This document shows, one piece after another, positions 11,691-24,490 of a stretch of 64,000 nt of DNA. Source of the DNA: Wuchereria bancrofti (lineage: Eukaryota > Nematoda > Chromadorea > Rhabditida > Onchocercidae); assembly GCA_005281725.1 (NCBI GenBank), contig SSBO01000012.1, positions 9,027,099-9,091,098 of the forward strand. The letters run 5' to 3'. How positions within the stretch are numbered: the stretch's first letter is position 1; the number at the start of each line of letters is the position of its first letter. The position numbers and the translations under genes were made by a program. The notes beneath the pieces were generated by a model. That model searched no databases. It worked only from the letters and a program-made list of their open reading frames with translations, and was not told the origin of the DNA.

Positions 11691-12893
11691 ATGTTCTTTT
11701 TTTTTACAACAATATTTCTTATTGCATTACCATATACAGGTAAAAACTTTTTTTTAAACAAAAAATAAATGTACAACAACAAATTTTTAAATTTTATCTT
11801 TTATTACTTTTAATCCTTCTTTTCAGTTGAACTAATTTGTTATTTGTTTAAGGTAACATTTTTATGATGTAAACAAAAAATAATTTTCTTTAAGTTTCTA
11901 CTGAAATTAGTTAAAAAAAGTCACAAAATTTGATTTTTTCTCTCCCTTTTCGAACTATCCAAAATTTATTTAACAGGCTTTTTGCAATAATTTTTTAAAT
12001 TTAAATGAAAATTTCAATTACACAATGGCAATGTATCTTTTGTTATTATCCATATAAACCACAATCATATCCATATGTATATCCAGATTTCTATCCGTTT
12101 TATCTATCAATTATTACATCTGCTACATCAATTCCATCCTATTCATGTATTTTAATTCAATTTATTGAAAATAAGTTTGTCACAACCTTGTTAGATCGTG
12201 ATAAATTTATTAATTTCTATTTTTCTTTTTTTAAATAAGAAGGAACATAATTTAATAAAACATTCCAGCTATTGGCCCATGTGTAAACGGTCAATGTCCA
12301 ACTAGATACAAATGTTATAATTCACAATGTGTACCTGTGTCCAATAATTATGAGTATTTCAATTATTATATTTATAGCAAAATTCTTTCATCATTTTTTA
12401 TTATATTGATTAAAAATGATGAGAGAGTGAAAAAAAAAAGAACAGAAGGAGAAGAAACTCGTAAAATTATCAAATACTACAGATTAAGTAGACATTTTGA
12501 ACGGATTAGTTATTTACAAATAGAATTTAAATAAATTAAATTTAAGTGAAAAATTTACAAACGTATAGCCATTAAGTGATATATCAATTTGATTTACATA
12601 TCAATTAACAATTTGGTATATTATTATATATGCTATTACTATAAATTTGGCATATTATAATGTTATAACAATCATATCAGGGATTAAATTTCAAGATATT
12701 ACTTTACTTCTCGTTTTTTTTTCAATATACAATTCTTAAGTTGTTGCATTAGCATTGTTATAAATTTCAAATTTTAGATGGACAATGCATCAACAATCAA
12801 TGTTTAATGGGATTTTGTTATAATGGCCAATGTGTCGGTCGGATAGAACAGTCCAAGAGAATTGCACCACGAAAATATTATTACTACTTTTGA
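11691..12893 (+). CDS. Putative small secreted cysteine-rich protein (exon model incomplete)
   Basis: Family not recognised. Exon 1 (11691-11739) encodes a start-proximal hydrophobic signal sequence, MFFFFTTIFLIALPYT, and ends in phase 1 at a GTAAAA donor. An exon beginning at 12269 (acceptor CATTCCAG) continues in phase 1 as AIGPCVNGQCPTRYKCYNSQ then CVPV. A third exon starting at 12778 (acceptor ATTTTAG) reads GQCINNQCLMGFCYNGQC then VGRIEQSKR, and ends with a tyrosine-rich tail and TGA at 12891-12893. The two modules share the spacing C-x3-QC...C-Y-N-x-QC-V, so they look like an internal duplication with disulphide-type cysteines. The donor of the second exon is not resolved. A tyrosine/proline-rich open stretch at about 12020-12170 may be another exon. 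Two adjacent genes instead of one cannot be excluded. Confidence 0.45.
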
Positions 12894-14334
12894 TTTAAGC
12901 TGTTTTTCACTACCTTTTTCAACAAAAAAAATTTGTATTTTTACTTCTTTTATTAAAAGAATGAATTAATAAATCTAAATGTAAAATTTTATATTCAGAG
13001 ATATTGTTGTGAATGCATAATTTTAGGATATGAAATATTGATTAATCAAATGTATTGCAATTAGGAAAAAAAAATTTTTCAGTGCTATATATATGTATAG
13101 AGCTTTAGTTTTAGAATGAGTTCTAGAAGTTATAAAACACTTTGTTTCATCAATTATCAACTGTCACAAATTTCGGCAATGCAATTTCATTTATTGCCAA
13201 TGTAATTAATATTTTATTAGTTTAGGCTATGAAAATCAATTTTCGTTTTGTCACCTCCATAATTCGATAACAAATCAATTTGAATTGTAATATGTATATT
13301 GACAGTAAACAAATACACAATTCTATTTTGCCCAAAGATTTCAAAATTCTCTATTTCATTAGAAAAATGATTAAGCGATCAATGCGAAGTTCGTGTATAA
13401 CATCCTGACATTTTATATACCCTTCAATTCTGCTATGAATAAAAAGCTTATTAGCAAATATTTAAAAAAAAAAGAAAAATCACTTTTACAAGAATAAAGT
13501 GTAAGGATAAATTTGCACTCTTAAATTTCCAATTCATAGAAACTTTTCAGTGCACTGATTCAAAATTTTCAGTCTTATTTATCAAAAATTTTTCATCCAA
13601 CAATCATTTTTCCTGAATTACACTTTAATATTTAATAAAGAAAAAAAAAATGAATTTTATGATGAACGAATTTTGAATTTCTACTTTTCCTCTTCAATCT
13701 CAAATGGATAAAAAAAAAAAGAAAAACAGGAATGGATGTATAGAGATACAATAATAAATGTTCCTGGGTTAACCACGAATAGTAAAGTAATTTAGTGTGA
13801 CAGTAAAAAAAACTTCCCCATAAGTACGTAAACTTCATTTTAATACTTTCAAATCTTTCAACAAATACTGATAGTAATTAGTGCCAATACCGATTGAAAG
13901 AGATACTTGTAAAGGGGAGAGATAAATACATTTTTATGACGACGATGAAACTTAGACTAATTAAGAATTCAAGGTATAAAGGTATAAGGTTGAAAAAAAA
14001 AAAGAGTCATGATGTAAATACCGCTGCCTGAGAGGTGAAGAAAATGGAAAGTTTTGGAAAAGCTAACAAAAATTAGGAATAATGTCAAAAAAATTTTTTT
14101 TTATTCTCAATAAGTGAAATGTTTTTCTTTTTTTTTTGATGAAAAAGTTGCACAGATTATATTGAATAATGGATTGTTTTATTTGCTCCGCTTAATTCCG
14201 TTAAGCTACCAGTCAAACCTTTTTCTGCAAGCTACAATAATGTAGTAAATGAGCTAGCTGACAAAAGGAAATGAAATTGAATAACAAAATGATTGATTTA
14301 TCAAATGAATCCATATTCTTCTTTTTTTAATTCT
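12894..14334. other. Convergent intergenic region, cysteine-rich gene/ELO
   Basis: AT-rich sequence between two genes that end towards each other. Apart from the AATAAA at 12968, nothing coding or structured was recognised. A TTTATT (AATAAA on the minus strand) near 14178 could serve the ELO gene. Confidence 0.4.
12968..12973 (+). terminator. Polyadenylation signal candidate AATAAA
   Basis: An AATAAA hexamer lies about 75 bases after the TGA of the cysteine-rich gene, a suitable distance for its 3' end. Confidence 0.4.
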
Positions 14335-15710
14335 TCATTGTTGAGCTTTGGCATTCTTTTTATGCTCGATATATTTCTTTCCACCATTTGCATAATACGA
14401 AATATAATAGAAGCGTATCCAAAGTACCAAATAAGTCACTTCCATCAAAGTGCCAAGCGCAAAACCTCGCAACGTGACAGCATAATTATTTGTTGTGGTG
14501 AGAGCAAGAATAGCCAAATGTATCATCACTACATGTGTTATAGCAAACTGTAATATTTAATTTATATTATCATAAAAATAGAATGTTGTCGTTATAAGTG
14601 TTATTACTAACACAATAGGAAAAAAAGGGAAAAAAAAAACCCTCAAACATAAAGACCAAAAGATAAATAAGCAATTACGATGAAATTAATAAACACACCT
14701 GAATGATTTGACCAAAAGTTATGAACTGGGCAATCTGTGGTGGAACACGTATACGAAGCGATCGTAGCATGTAATAACTGCAAAAATGAAAAAATATGAA
14801 TGAACGGGACATAGAAAATTTAATTTAAAACATCAACTATCAAATTCAATATTTAAAATTACAACTGTTGGTTCTTTCAATGTTAAAATGTAATTTATTT
14901 GGAAATAAACATTTCATATCCATCCCTATAACTACTATTGATTTTTTTTCTTTTTTGCTGAATAAACAGAAACATCAATGTAATGACTTTCAAACACTAC
15001 CTGTACATAAAGGAATGCACGATGAAATTCAGCCAAACAACCCAAATCATGTAGGCATTTTTATTGGCATACGTAACGATTGCGAAATATCCTGTAAGCG
15101 CATGATGATACCAATGCATTAGCATTAATGGACGTTTCCTCAAAACGATAAAAATCGTGTCCAAAAGTTCTGGAACCTTTGAGATAATCCACAAGAAAGT
15201 CCAATAACCAGCAACGTCATCAGTGAAGCATGGCCCTATTTCAGTGAAAGTACCTAAATAATAAAATGAATTTGAAAAAAGCATTAAAAGAGGAAAGAAA
15301 AAAAAAATGAAATTTAGTTCATTTAATTTAGCTTCATCTTTTGAAATAATATAAAAATAAAAACAAAACAATTTTTTTCTTTTTTTGAAAAATCAAAATT
15401 GTTAATGCATATTATAGGTAAAAGCAAAAATATGCAAGAAATGCTAACTGATATATCCTTTGGTAGCCATTTGTTTGAGGAAAACAGGCGTTATTTTAAC
15501 AACACCAAGAATGCTAAAAATAGCCAACAAAGCATTCCAGACAACAAGCGGTTGCTGTAAATCGTATGGTTTTCGATCACGCATCGCATATTTGATGACA
15601 AAAATGCTAACAACATATGTCAATGATATATTCAATATAGTCCATTCCATTTCTGATGCCCATTTTCGTGCTGGTTCAAATTCAAATTTGGAGCCAAATA
15701 TGAATTCCAT
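14335..15710 (-). CDS. ELO-family very-long-chain fatty acid elongase (paralogue A)
   Basis: Four exons: 15449-15710, 15001-15253, 14699-14777 and 14335-14547. All junctions are in phase and give 268 residues, a normal ELO length. The catalytic histidine box HWYHH is at about residues 134-138. Before it come the family motifs KVPELLDTIFIVLRKRP, and after it NFIVHSFMYRYYMLRS. Several hydrophobic segments give the expected multi-pass ER membrane protein. The family performs the condensing step of very-long-chain fatty acid synthesis, joining malonyl-CoA to acyl-CoA. The C-terminus is lysine-rich (KKYIEHKKNAKAQQ), in keeping with ER residence. An acceptor (TTTTTATAG, AG at 15733-15734) lies 22 bases before the ATG. 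A related elongase lies at 20235-21678 on the same strand and shares two intron positions. Substrate preference cannot be read from the sequence. Confidence 0.95.
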
Positions 15711-15732
15711 CGTACCCTTGATCGCTTAATTC

Positions 15733-18700
15733 CTATAAAAAAAAATAATTGGAGTAAAAAACAAAGAATGAAAAAAAAACAAATTACTTTAGAAAAGCAT
15801 CAAAAATAATGAAAAAAAAATTTTTTTTCTCTGAAATGAATCATTCAATCATATTTTATAAATAAACTTAATTATAGTCTCGACTAAACCAATATCATCA
15901 TTAGATCAACGATCATCATATTCCTTCATTTATTTTAACTTCCACTCTTTTTCTTTGCAAACAAAAAAAAAAAAATCTCGCTATTGGTGATGTTTCAACA
16001 AAATATCGGCGGTAATGGAACAAAAATGAATAGCACAAGAAAAAGAAAAATGGTAGAAAGAAAAAAAAAAAGAATGCCTACACATCACAGATTGGATGAA
16101 TTTAATGAATTTATGTTTAAAGTGGAAACTAACTCTAACAGCAAACATTTTTTCTCTGTTTTATGCTTTCTCATGTTTCTTCCCTTTTTTAAATATCTAT
16201 CTATATAGGCATAAAATATATAGATGATATAAACTGATATATTACATAGATAGCATATATATAAGCTTAGTGACGCATACCGCTATCACCACATCACCGC
16301 CAATAGCAATATCATCGCTATCTGTCACAATCACTTTCGTTAATATATATTGTGTTAACATTAATGAAAAAAAAGAAAAAAAGAGCAGAAGGAAAAGGAA
16401 GAGACTTTTAAAAGTCATTTTATAGGTAAAACTGGAAAACTTTATATCGTACCAACATTTTTCTTATCAGCGAAGAAAAAAAGCATAATTAAAGATAAGA
16501 CTGAGCAATCTCCGCCTCTTCGTTCTTCTTCCTTTGCCATTTATTGCTCTTCTCGTTATCAGTTCATATGGGGGTATTGAAAAGATCAACGAGCAAAATG
16601 AAATAACGGAAGGTATAATGGAAAATGCAAAAAAAAAAATTTTGATAAGTAAAATAAAAAGAAAGTTTAATGAAATAGGTGGTGTGATTTCGATATCATC
16701 AATAAAACAAATATTTCAGATGACGATAAGGTTTTGGATGTGACAATGTCACTGCAAATATACACTGTAGCATATGTACTTCGTTTCCACATTCTACTTC
16801 AAAGCAAATTATTTTCGTAATAAGTTCATATGAGAGAGGGAAAAAGGGAAGAAGAGGGACAGAAAAATAAAGGGGAAAATTTCTTTATGATAAGCTTATG
16901 ATAACTTATTTATCCATATTAATTCTCTTTTATAGCTTCCTCTCGCTCTTTCTCTTCATATAATCAAATCATTCTGCATATCAAACACACTTATCAGTAG
17001 CTCTCTTTTATACTTCATTATACCGGGAATAATTACTAATTTATGGTTGAAAATCAGAAAGAAATATAAAAAAGAACAGAACAGGAGTAAAAAGGTACCA
17101 AGATATTTTTAAAAATTGTTCAAATTAACTTCATTTCTACTTATTCAAGCAACTATAAGGATTACATTACCAGAAGTAATCGTTTACAGAATTCATTTAA
17201 TTAGTAAGTGCCAAATTTTATGTAACTTTTGTGTAATAAATTTTATGTAATTAGTAAATAGTAATAAATTTTGTGTAATAAATTTTATTTTTTTTATAAA
17301 TCAAATTTTATGTAATAAACTTTATCTAATTAGTAGGAAATTTCATGTAATAAATTTTATTTTTTTATAAAACAAATTTTATGCAATAAATTTTATATAA
17401 TTTATGTGATTAGTACGTGCCAAATTCTATGTAACTACTTTTATCACTCATAAAAAAAATAGGTAACAAATTCACATGGTTTTTCTCTTTTCATCTCAAG
17501 TCATAATTGTAGTAATACTTTAAAAATTTTTAATATACAAATTCTTTCGAAATGTCAAGAATGAACTGGGATAAATTAAAATTCAATTGAAAATTAAGAA
17601 AGAGAGGAAGAAAAATTAAGGGGGAAAGGGAGCGAGGGAGGGAGAGATGACAAGAAAACTTATACAAATTTAATGAAAGATACTTTATCTGCAACTTCTA
17701 ACCTAATGTCCAAAATTTTTACTTTAACTTTAATTTATTAGCATAACTGAAATGCTCTCATCCTAAATTATCATTTACAAAATTATTTCCCTCATCTCTT
17801 ATTTTGATAGCTATAGTAAACCGATGAAATCATTAGTGGAAGTAACTTTCTCATACAATTTATCCCAATCACATGAGATCATCTAAATGTCAAAAAAAAA
17901 AGCCGAAATACGTTTTAAAGCCTCTTACGTGTTAACTTGAACAGAATTTAAAAGCCAGCAAACATTGTGTGCAGAGATTTAAATTGTAATTTATTAAACA
18001 AATGATTGATATTCAGTATACAATGAATATATTATACCTACCCCATTTTTCTCCTCCTATTTTGCCTCTCCCCGCCCTTTCAGCGCCAATTTTGGATAGA
18101 TCAAAAATCGATAGGTATGACAAGCACAGCTGTCCTTTTCTTCTCCCCTTTTCCCTCTCTCTTTTTCCCCCTCACTCCCTCTCCGCACTTTTCTCTTCCT
18201 CTTTTTCTCCTCCTTTAACTAAAATTACGAAATTTTTAGAGGTCGACAATGTCTAAGTACTCCATCAATAATTCGTTTCCAACTCCATTATATGTAAAAA
18301 AAAACTAAAGTGTTAGCAAATTTTTTGCAAAGAGAGATGTCAAAAATGTAGCAGCAATGATAAAAACTTACATTTATCATTTTTGTTATAAAATTAGGGT
18401 ATGCATACTGAAGAAAAGAATGTATGATTAATTGAAACAATTTCTAATTATATTATAAACAGAAAGTAAATTATAATACTGAAATAGTGAATGTTAAATA
18501 TTTTCTATTTCAATATTAAATATTCATATGTAATTAGAATGAAGGGAGAGAAAAACAAAAAAAAAAAGAAAAACAAAAGTTTGGAAAAAATATATGTGTA
18601 TGACTACTTATTCATTTCATAGAAAATGACAGTATTTTGCAATTTTAACAAAAATGAAAAACAACTTTGATTGAATCTATATAAACAGGAAATTTATATT

Positions 18701-20234
18701 TGAAAATTAATTGAATCTCATAAATATTAAGTATAACCAAGGTAGCAACAATAATATCATCTGCAAAATGTTTTCGCAAGGGAATGGTCGATTGATTTGT
18801 ATAATATGCCCGAACCGGTTCCCAGGTGGAAATACAAGTTTAATTCACCCCCCAAAAATTATGAATACAAATGAAAAAATGACACTCAACCCTTGCAACT
18901 TTCCGGGAAATGACCTTTAAACTTAACATTCCACTTTTTTTCCTTCCTGCATCGTTAATTAACCAAGAATTCATAATGAATGTTCAAGAACAAGATCTCT
19001 TCCCGATCTTATCATCCCTTCCTTCTTCATTTAAGAATAAATTGCTTTACTCAGGATAAAGTTGGTTATTTATTAGTCTATTGTATAACATGAAAAAAGT
19101 TTACAAAATAGGCCAACTTTTTGAAAATCATAATTCTACAGAACTTTATTCGAACGAATTTTATATGTCTGACTTTGAAGCACAACAAAGCCAACATAAC
19201 AAAAAAAAAGAAAGTCGTTCATACAGAATTCTTCTAAAGAATCAGTAATTCGTGAATATCAATCAAAAGTTATGCATAATGCAGTGAAAGTGATAAAAAG
19301 AAACAGCAACTACTTCACTTTGATATGCGATTCAGGAAAAAAGCCAAGAAAAATAACGGTTATAATGACCTTATATAAGGAATGATATCAGTGCAATAAA
19401 TGGATTTAGTAACAAAACTATTTCAATGTGTGGTCGACATAACGAAGTGCTAATTAGTAATGACAAGAGAAAATGGATGAAGCCAGTAATACGCCGAAAT
19501 GAAACTAATTCGAAAAAACTGACCCAGTGAGAGACAGTAACGATATGTCCATGCATATTCTCATTTCCTTCTCACAGTTAATCTCTCAGTTATTGAATAA
19601 CTCTCACAAGGTAACGCTCCAAAGGAGAAGGAATTTGTCTCAAATTTAAATTCTCAAGAAAAAGAAGATGTAAGATGCCTTCCCTTAAACTTCCTATGAT
19701 TTTGTAGCAACACAAAACGGTTCAGTGTATCATAAACAAAACGTCTACACAAGTAACACACTGAAACACGACATATGTTCCACAGCAGATGAAGACTCAA
19801 AAGAACAGAAAACTTAATAGAGGGAAGAATATCTGACCCTTACTAGTATTACTAAAAAAAAGTCCTCAGAAAATAACCCAAAAAATTTGCTTGTACATTA
19901 CCGCTACCTAATAATATTACTTCAGGGATAACGATGCAGCATCCTACTACTTTGCTTTATTATCAGAAAGAATAAATCGACTTCCTCAAGCACACTTTCA
20001 TCAATCTATAAGAATTACTTCCTACACAACCTTTTTTACTATCTAATGATGTTTAGTAATCTCAATTATTACAATTAAATCAGTCGATCATAAACAACAA
20101 AACAAGTCTTTATCCAAAAAAAAACTGAAGTTTTAACTGCGAAATTAGTGAATCCATTTAGTTTTAAAGACTCATAAAGACTGTCACAGTACAACAGCTT
20201 GAAAAGAATGGGAAAAAAAATTATCAGTTCAATT
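15733..20234. other. Intergenic region between the two elongases
   Basis: About 4.5 kb without a recognised gene. It contains many poly-A runs, a degenerate AT repeat near 17.2-17.4 kb and a CT-rich patch around 18.05-18.23 kb. A less AT-rich patch (18.78-18.93 kb) has an open frame with no family resemblance. A minus-strand AATAAA (plus TTTATT at about 19957) may be the poly(A) signal of the upstream elongase. Confidence 0.45.
17205..17440. repeat. Degenerate AT-rich tandem repeat
   Basis: Variants of TAATAAATTTTATGTAATTAGTA recur about six to eight times. The block starts and ends with similar phrases (TTAGTAAGTGCCAAATTTTA and TTAGTACGTGCCAAATTCTA), suggesting decayed tandem duplication. 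Confidence 0.6.
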
Positions 20235-21678
20235 CTAGTCTCTTTTCATCGCCATTTTTTCTTCCTTGAATTTCTTCCCTCCACCCTTCACATACGACTG
20301 ATAGTAGAAATTAGCAAAAAGTATAACATAAGAAATTTCCATGCCCAAGCAGAGCAAATATATGCTTAGCGTCCCATCGACAGCCTCACCAATAGCCATC
20401 AAATAACCAACATGCATGAGGATAAGCAACGTTATAATGAATTGTAGCATTTGCATGGATGTAATATAACGTGCAATAGCTGCCGGTACACGGATGTGAA
20501 TTGATCGCAGGAAGTAGTAACTGTAAAGAGAAGAAAAGAATAAGCAATTAACAACAGAATGCATAGCAAGTAAGAAACTTTTAATACCTATTTGAAAATA
20601 AAGCGTAAAAAATCTCTATTATTATCATTATCATATTCACGACAATACTTTGTTTCCAAGATTCCTACTGAATGTTGAACTATTAAAAAAAGATAAATTT
20701 TAAGAAAGAAAAGCTCACCTACACACTCTAATTATATGGATCTTCTTTGTGAAATTAAAGAAACTAATAAAATAACAGAAAATTAGATGGAAATATTATT
20801 AGATGCTTAGATAATGCCGAAAAATGAGCTGATATAAAAGGGTTTTAGCTAATGCATTAAAATAACTCACAAAGAATAAAAACAGCTCACCTGTACATAA
20901 AACTATGAACCGTGAAATTCAACCATATAATCCAGCTGTTGTAAGGCGTATGTTGGTTATAAGACATGATACCGTAGTTGAGAGTTAACACATGATGATA
21001 CCAATGCAGGAAGATCAAAGGTTTCTTGCGTAATACAATTAATATTGTATCACCAAGCTCTGCAAATTTCGATAAGCAAAATAGCCATGACCAATAACCA
21101 CTAGTTCCTTCGAAGAAATCGCCTATTTTTGTGTATGATGCTGTAATATCAATTAAGGTAAAATTAAGTAAAAGCAATGATTCACTGATTCTACTGACAA
21201 AGAGAGCCAATTTACACTTTGTAAAGTTGAAAAGAGTGCTTTACTGTGAGGAGCGAAAGTATGCATACCTACAAGACCGTGACTGTAGATTTCTGAAAAG
21301 AGAGCAATTGATGTGAAGAATGATCCCAACACACTGAATACTGCCAACCATGTATTCCAAAAGTTCAACGCTGCTGTAAGCTAAAACATCAAAAGCTACA
21401 TTTGAAGTTCTTGCAAAAATTTCTCCTTCCAACTGTTATCAATTCTTGTTTTTCGTCTACTAATTCAACTGTCATCGATTAAACATAGCTAAAACAACCA
21501 TTATAAATGGACAAACTTGAAATGGTTTAAATCGAGTCATCACAAGTTTAATAGAGAAAATGGAAATCACGTAGAGTACAGAAACATATATCCCAACATT
21601 ACGCAACGTTCCAGTGTAACGGACCGCTTCTTCATACCGAAATGGTGTTGTGAAAGCGATACGTTTCAGCTCATCCAT
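20235..21678 (-). CDS. ELO-family very-long-chain fatty acid elongase (paralogue B)
   Basis: Four exons: 21517-21678, 21269-21380, 20891-21140 and 20235-20520. They join in phase to 269 residues. The histidine box HWYHH is at about residues 137-141, preceded by KFAELGDTILIVLRKKP and followed by NFTVHSFMYRSYYFLRSI. The C-terminus KGGGKKFKEEKMAMKRD is lysine-rich, as in ER elongases. Predicted role: membrane-bound 3-ketoacyl-CoA synthase in the ER. A pyrimidine-rich acceptor (AG at 21681-21682) lies two bases before the ATG, a likely trans-splice site. Two introns match paralogue A in place and phase: before the TK/EIG loop, and inside the Ser codon after MYR. The intron at residue 54/55 is unique to this gene. 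The two paralogues are clearly diverged, so the duplication is old. Confidence 0.95.
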
Positions 21679-21682
21679 ATCT

Positions 21683-24490
21683 AAATATAGTGATCAATCA
21701 GTATCCGAATCAAGCAAACATTCAATAAAACGCAACACTTGTTAAAACACACATATCATAAAATAATACGAGCTAATTATAACATAACGGCAGATCTAGC
21801 ACAGTGTGTCATGAAATCCAGAAAATTTTCGAGAACTACATATATCCATTAATATTTAAGATGTATGATAATTAAAATCAATAAAAATGGGACTATTAAA
21901 ATGGTTACTTCAAGAAATAAGAAATAAGTCATAAAGGATAAGTTTCCAAAAAATTTTTTCAATAAAAAGAAAATTTTCTTAAAGTAAAGGGAAAGGTAAA
22001 ATAATTAAAATAAAAAACTCCAACAAGGGGAACTAATTCCTTTCAAACCTTTTCATCAACATTACATTAATTTGTCAAAACTTTTTGCTTTCACAGTTTT
22101 TTCTTACATCAAAACTTACTAAATTTTCAAACTAATCATTTCAACCATTGAAAAGGTAATTAATTGTTGTAATTATTGTTTAACCTTTACGATAAAAGTA
22201 ATCGATATACGGTATTACACCGTACCGAACGCTTCTTTTAACTATTTCTTCAGTGTTATTCACATATTTTATCATATTCACATATTTTCGACCAGAAAGC
22301 AAAGATCAAACGCCGTACTACTTTACAAACATACTGATAAAATGACCTCGAAACGCATTATTCCTGTAGAACGATAAAATAAAATATACTAATCAATCAA
22401 CCAATTAACTATTAACTAAATTTAAAAACTTCAACAACTGTTCAAATTATAGTGTAGCCATTTCAAGACCTACTCGTAAAACATTAACAGTAAAGACAAT
22501 TACATCAAGCAACACTTGTTTCATCCGGTTACTTATCCCCACTTTTTGCCACGACCTTTAACCCTCACGTATAAAACCACAAAAACTGCTAATATAATCC
22601 AAAAACTTCGTTTTAAAAAGAGTTGAATGGAAAGATTAGCAAACAAGAGGGATGAGAAAGAATGCCTGATTATGACAAACAAAAGATGACAAAAACGCGA
22701 CAGGAGGGAAGAAAGGGAGGGAAGATGGAAGATAGCCAATAATTTACCAATGCTTCACTACCAACACACTCTCAACACTCTAAAACTACTACCCTTCTCT
22801 TATCAGCAGAACGGTAACTACCAAAGAATCTGAAATTATTAATAGTCCAACAACGACCTCCCACCCATGTCATTTAATATGAGCGAACCGGTATCTCTCT
22901 TCAAATGTCTTCCAATCATTAAATTTCATATAGAATATTATTATCAGCAGATTTGTCAGTGTATATTGCACTTATGGTTAAAAAACTTCTGACAATTCCA
23001 AACTTCAATGTCCATTTTTTTGCTACAGGATAATTACAGTTTTCACCAAATTAACACTAGACCTATTATTAACTTATTCCTTGCAATACGGTTAAAGTAC
23101 CTTATGCATGTGCTTATACGTATATTTGTGTATGAATGTACGTATGCCACCTTGAACTGTGAAATAACTTCTCAATTGTTATCATCATTAGGTATAATTA
23201 CGTTATCTTCTATATTACGCTCTGAAAGAATTTCTTAAAAGAATGAAAAAAGGTGGTTCCAGGCTATGTTTCATAATCCATAATTCACTGAAAGAATAAC
23301 TATTATCCAGTTTAAGTGAAATTCCAAAACAAAGCAAAATAGTTGAATGCATAAACATTCTAATCCAGTGACATATCACTTTTATCAAAAATAACTTTAC
23401 GAAGTGTGATAAATTGAAAGATCTTTTCCTTTTTTTTTTGTTAAACTCATATAATATATTCACAGCAACACAGAATTGAAATAATGCGTAGTAGTAGCAG
23501 ATACGAACTACAAAATGAACTTAACGGCAATGAGAAAACAAAAATGTTGTCAACACAAATGGATAGGATCTTGAAATGCTGTAATAGCACGCAATATAAG
23601 GCACTAAGCTATTGTGTGCACATTAGTTTAGCATTCCCTTTCAAGTGCTCATCATTAATTTTCAAATGAATGAAACATAAAAACCCAAGATACCAATGAT
23701 CGAGCGGATTAAATGAATGACTGATACCGCAAATCTCTGTAAGGGAGATCATGTGTAAAAGTTACATCACTATAAGCAGAACGTAGTTACCCGGATCACC
23801 GAACAATTCCGATACTGCTAACAATGTCCAAATCACACACTCTGTATTGTGCAATACAACAATTCTTCAGAAGAACTAAGAAACAGAAAAAAGAAAACAG
23901 AAAAAAGGCAAATAATTTGGTAAAGTCGTCCATAAAATCGTTACATTCTTAACAATAAACTTTCGGAAAAAAAAATTAAAACCAAACGATAATTTTGCTA
24001 CTTCATTTCTTGTTTTCCTGAAGCTAGAAAATGAGTTAAACAAGGAGAGAGCGTAAATAACAATTGTAAAGTCAACCACAACACACTATGATAAAAAGTT
24101 CTAAAAACCGAAGTAGCTAAAATTTTTTTTTAAAGTGACATGAAAAAAGCACTTCACTGCAAGACGGACAACATGCGCCTATTATGAAAAGGTACCTGAC
24201 AGCAAGAAATTCAATACAGCACATGCAGTCATGAAATTTGAAATTTGTTTCGGTACTGAAGAATTATCCGGCAAATAAAGTAAGATATCGTTTAACACAA
24301 ACACATATAAATCCCCGTTCCGAATTATCATTGTCAGTATTGGATCAGAAATAACATACAACATTAAAGGAAATCATATCATGTAAATGGCGATCAAAAT
24401 ACGTTTCTTGAGTGTTAGAAACTCGTATAAGTGATGTATGTTTCGACTCTATTGCTAATACAAGGGAAATTTGAACTTTCTACCAAGATA
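21683..24490. other. Intergenic region between TRABD-like gene and elongase B
   Basis: About 2.8 kb between the 3' end of the TRABD-like gene and the 5' end of elongase B, both on the minus strand. It is somewhat less AT-rich than the right half of the window. No protein, tRNA or repeat could be supported. Confidence 0.4.

Noticed and set aside
15460..15729. Plus-strand open frame of 89 codons
   Set aside because: It is the antisense shadow of elongase A exon 1.
18002..18256. Proline/serine-rich open frame
   Set aside because: It follows a CT-rich low-complexity tract.
18711..18920. Less AT-rich open frame between the elongases
   Set aside because: No domain, signal peptide or splice partners; base composition alone is not enough.
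19366..19377. CCTTATATAAGG palindrome, considered as a CArG box
   Set aside because: The AT core is eight bases rather than six, and the site is not near a gene start.
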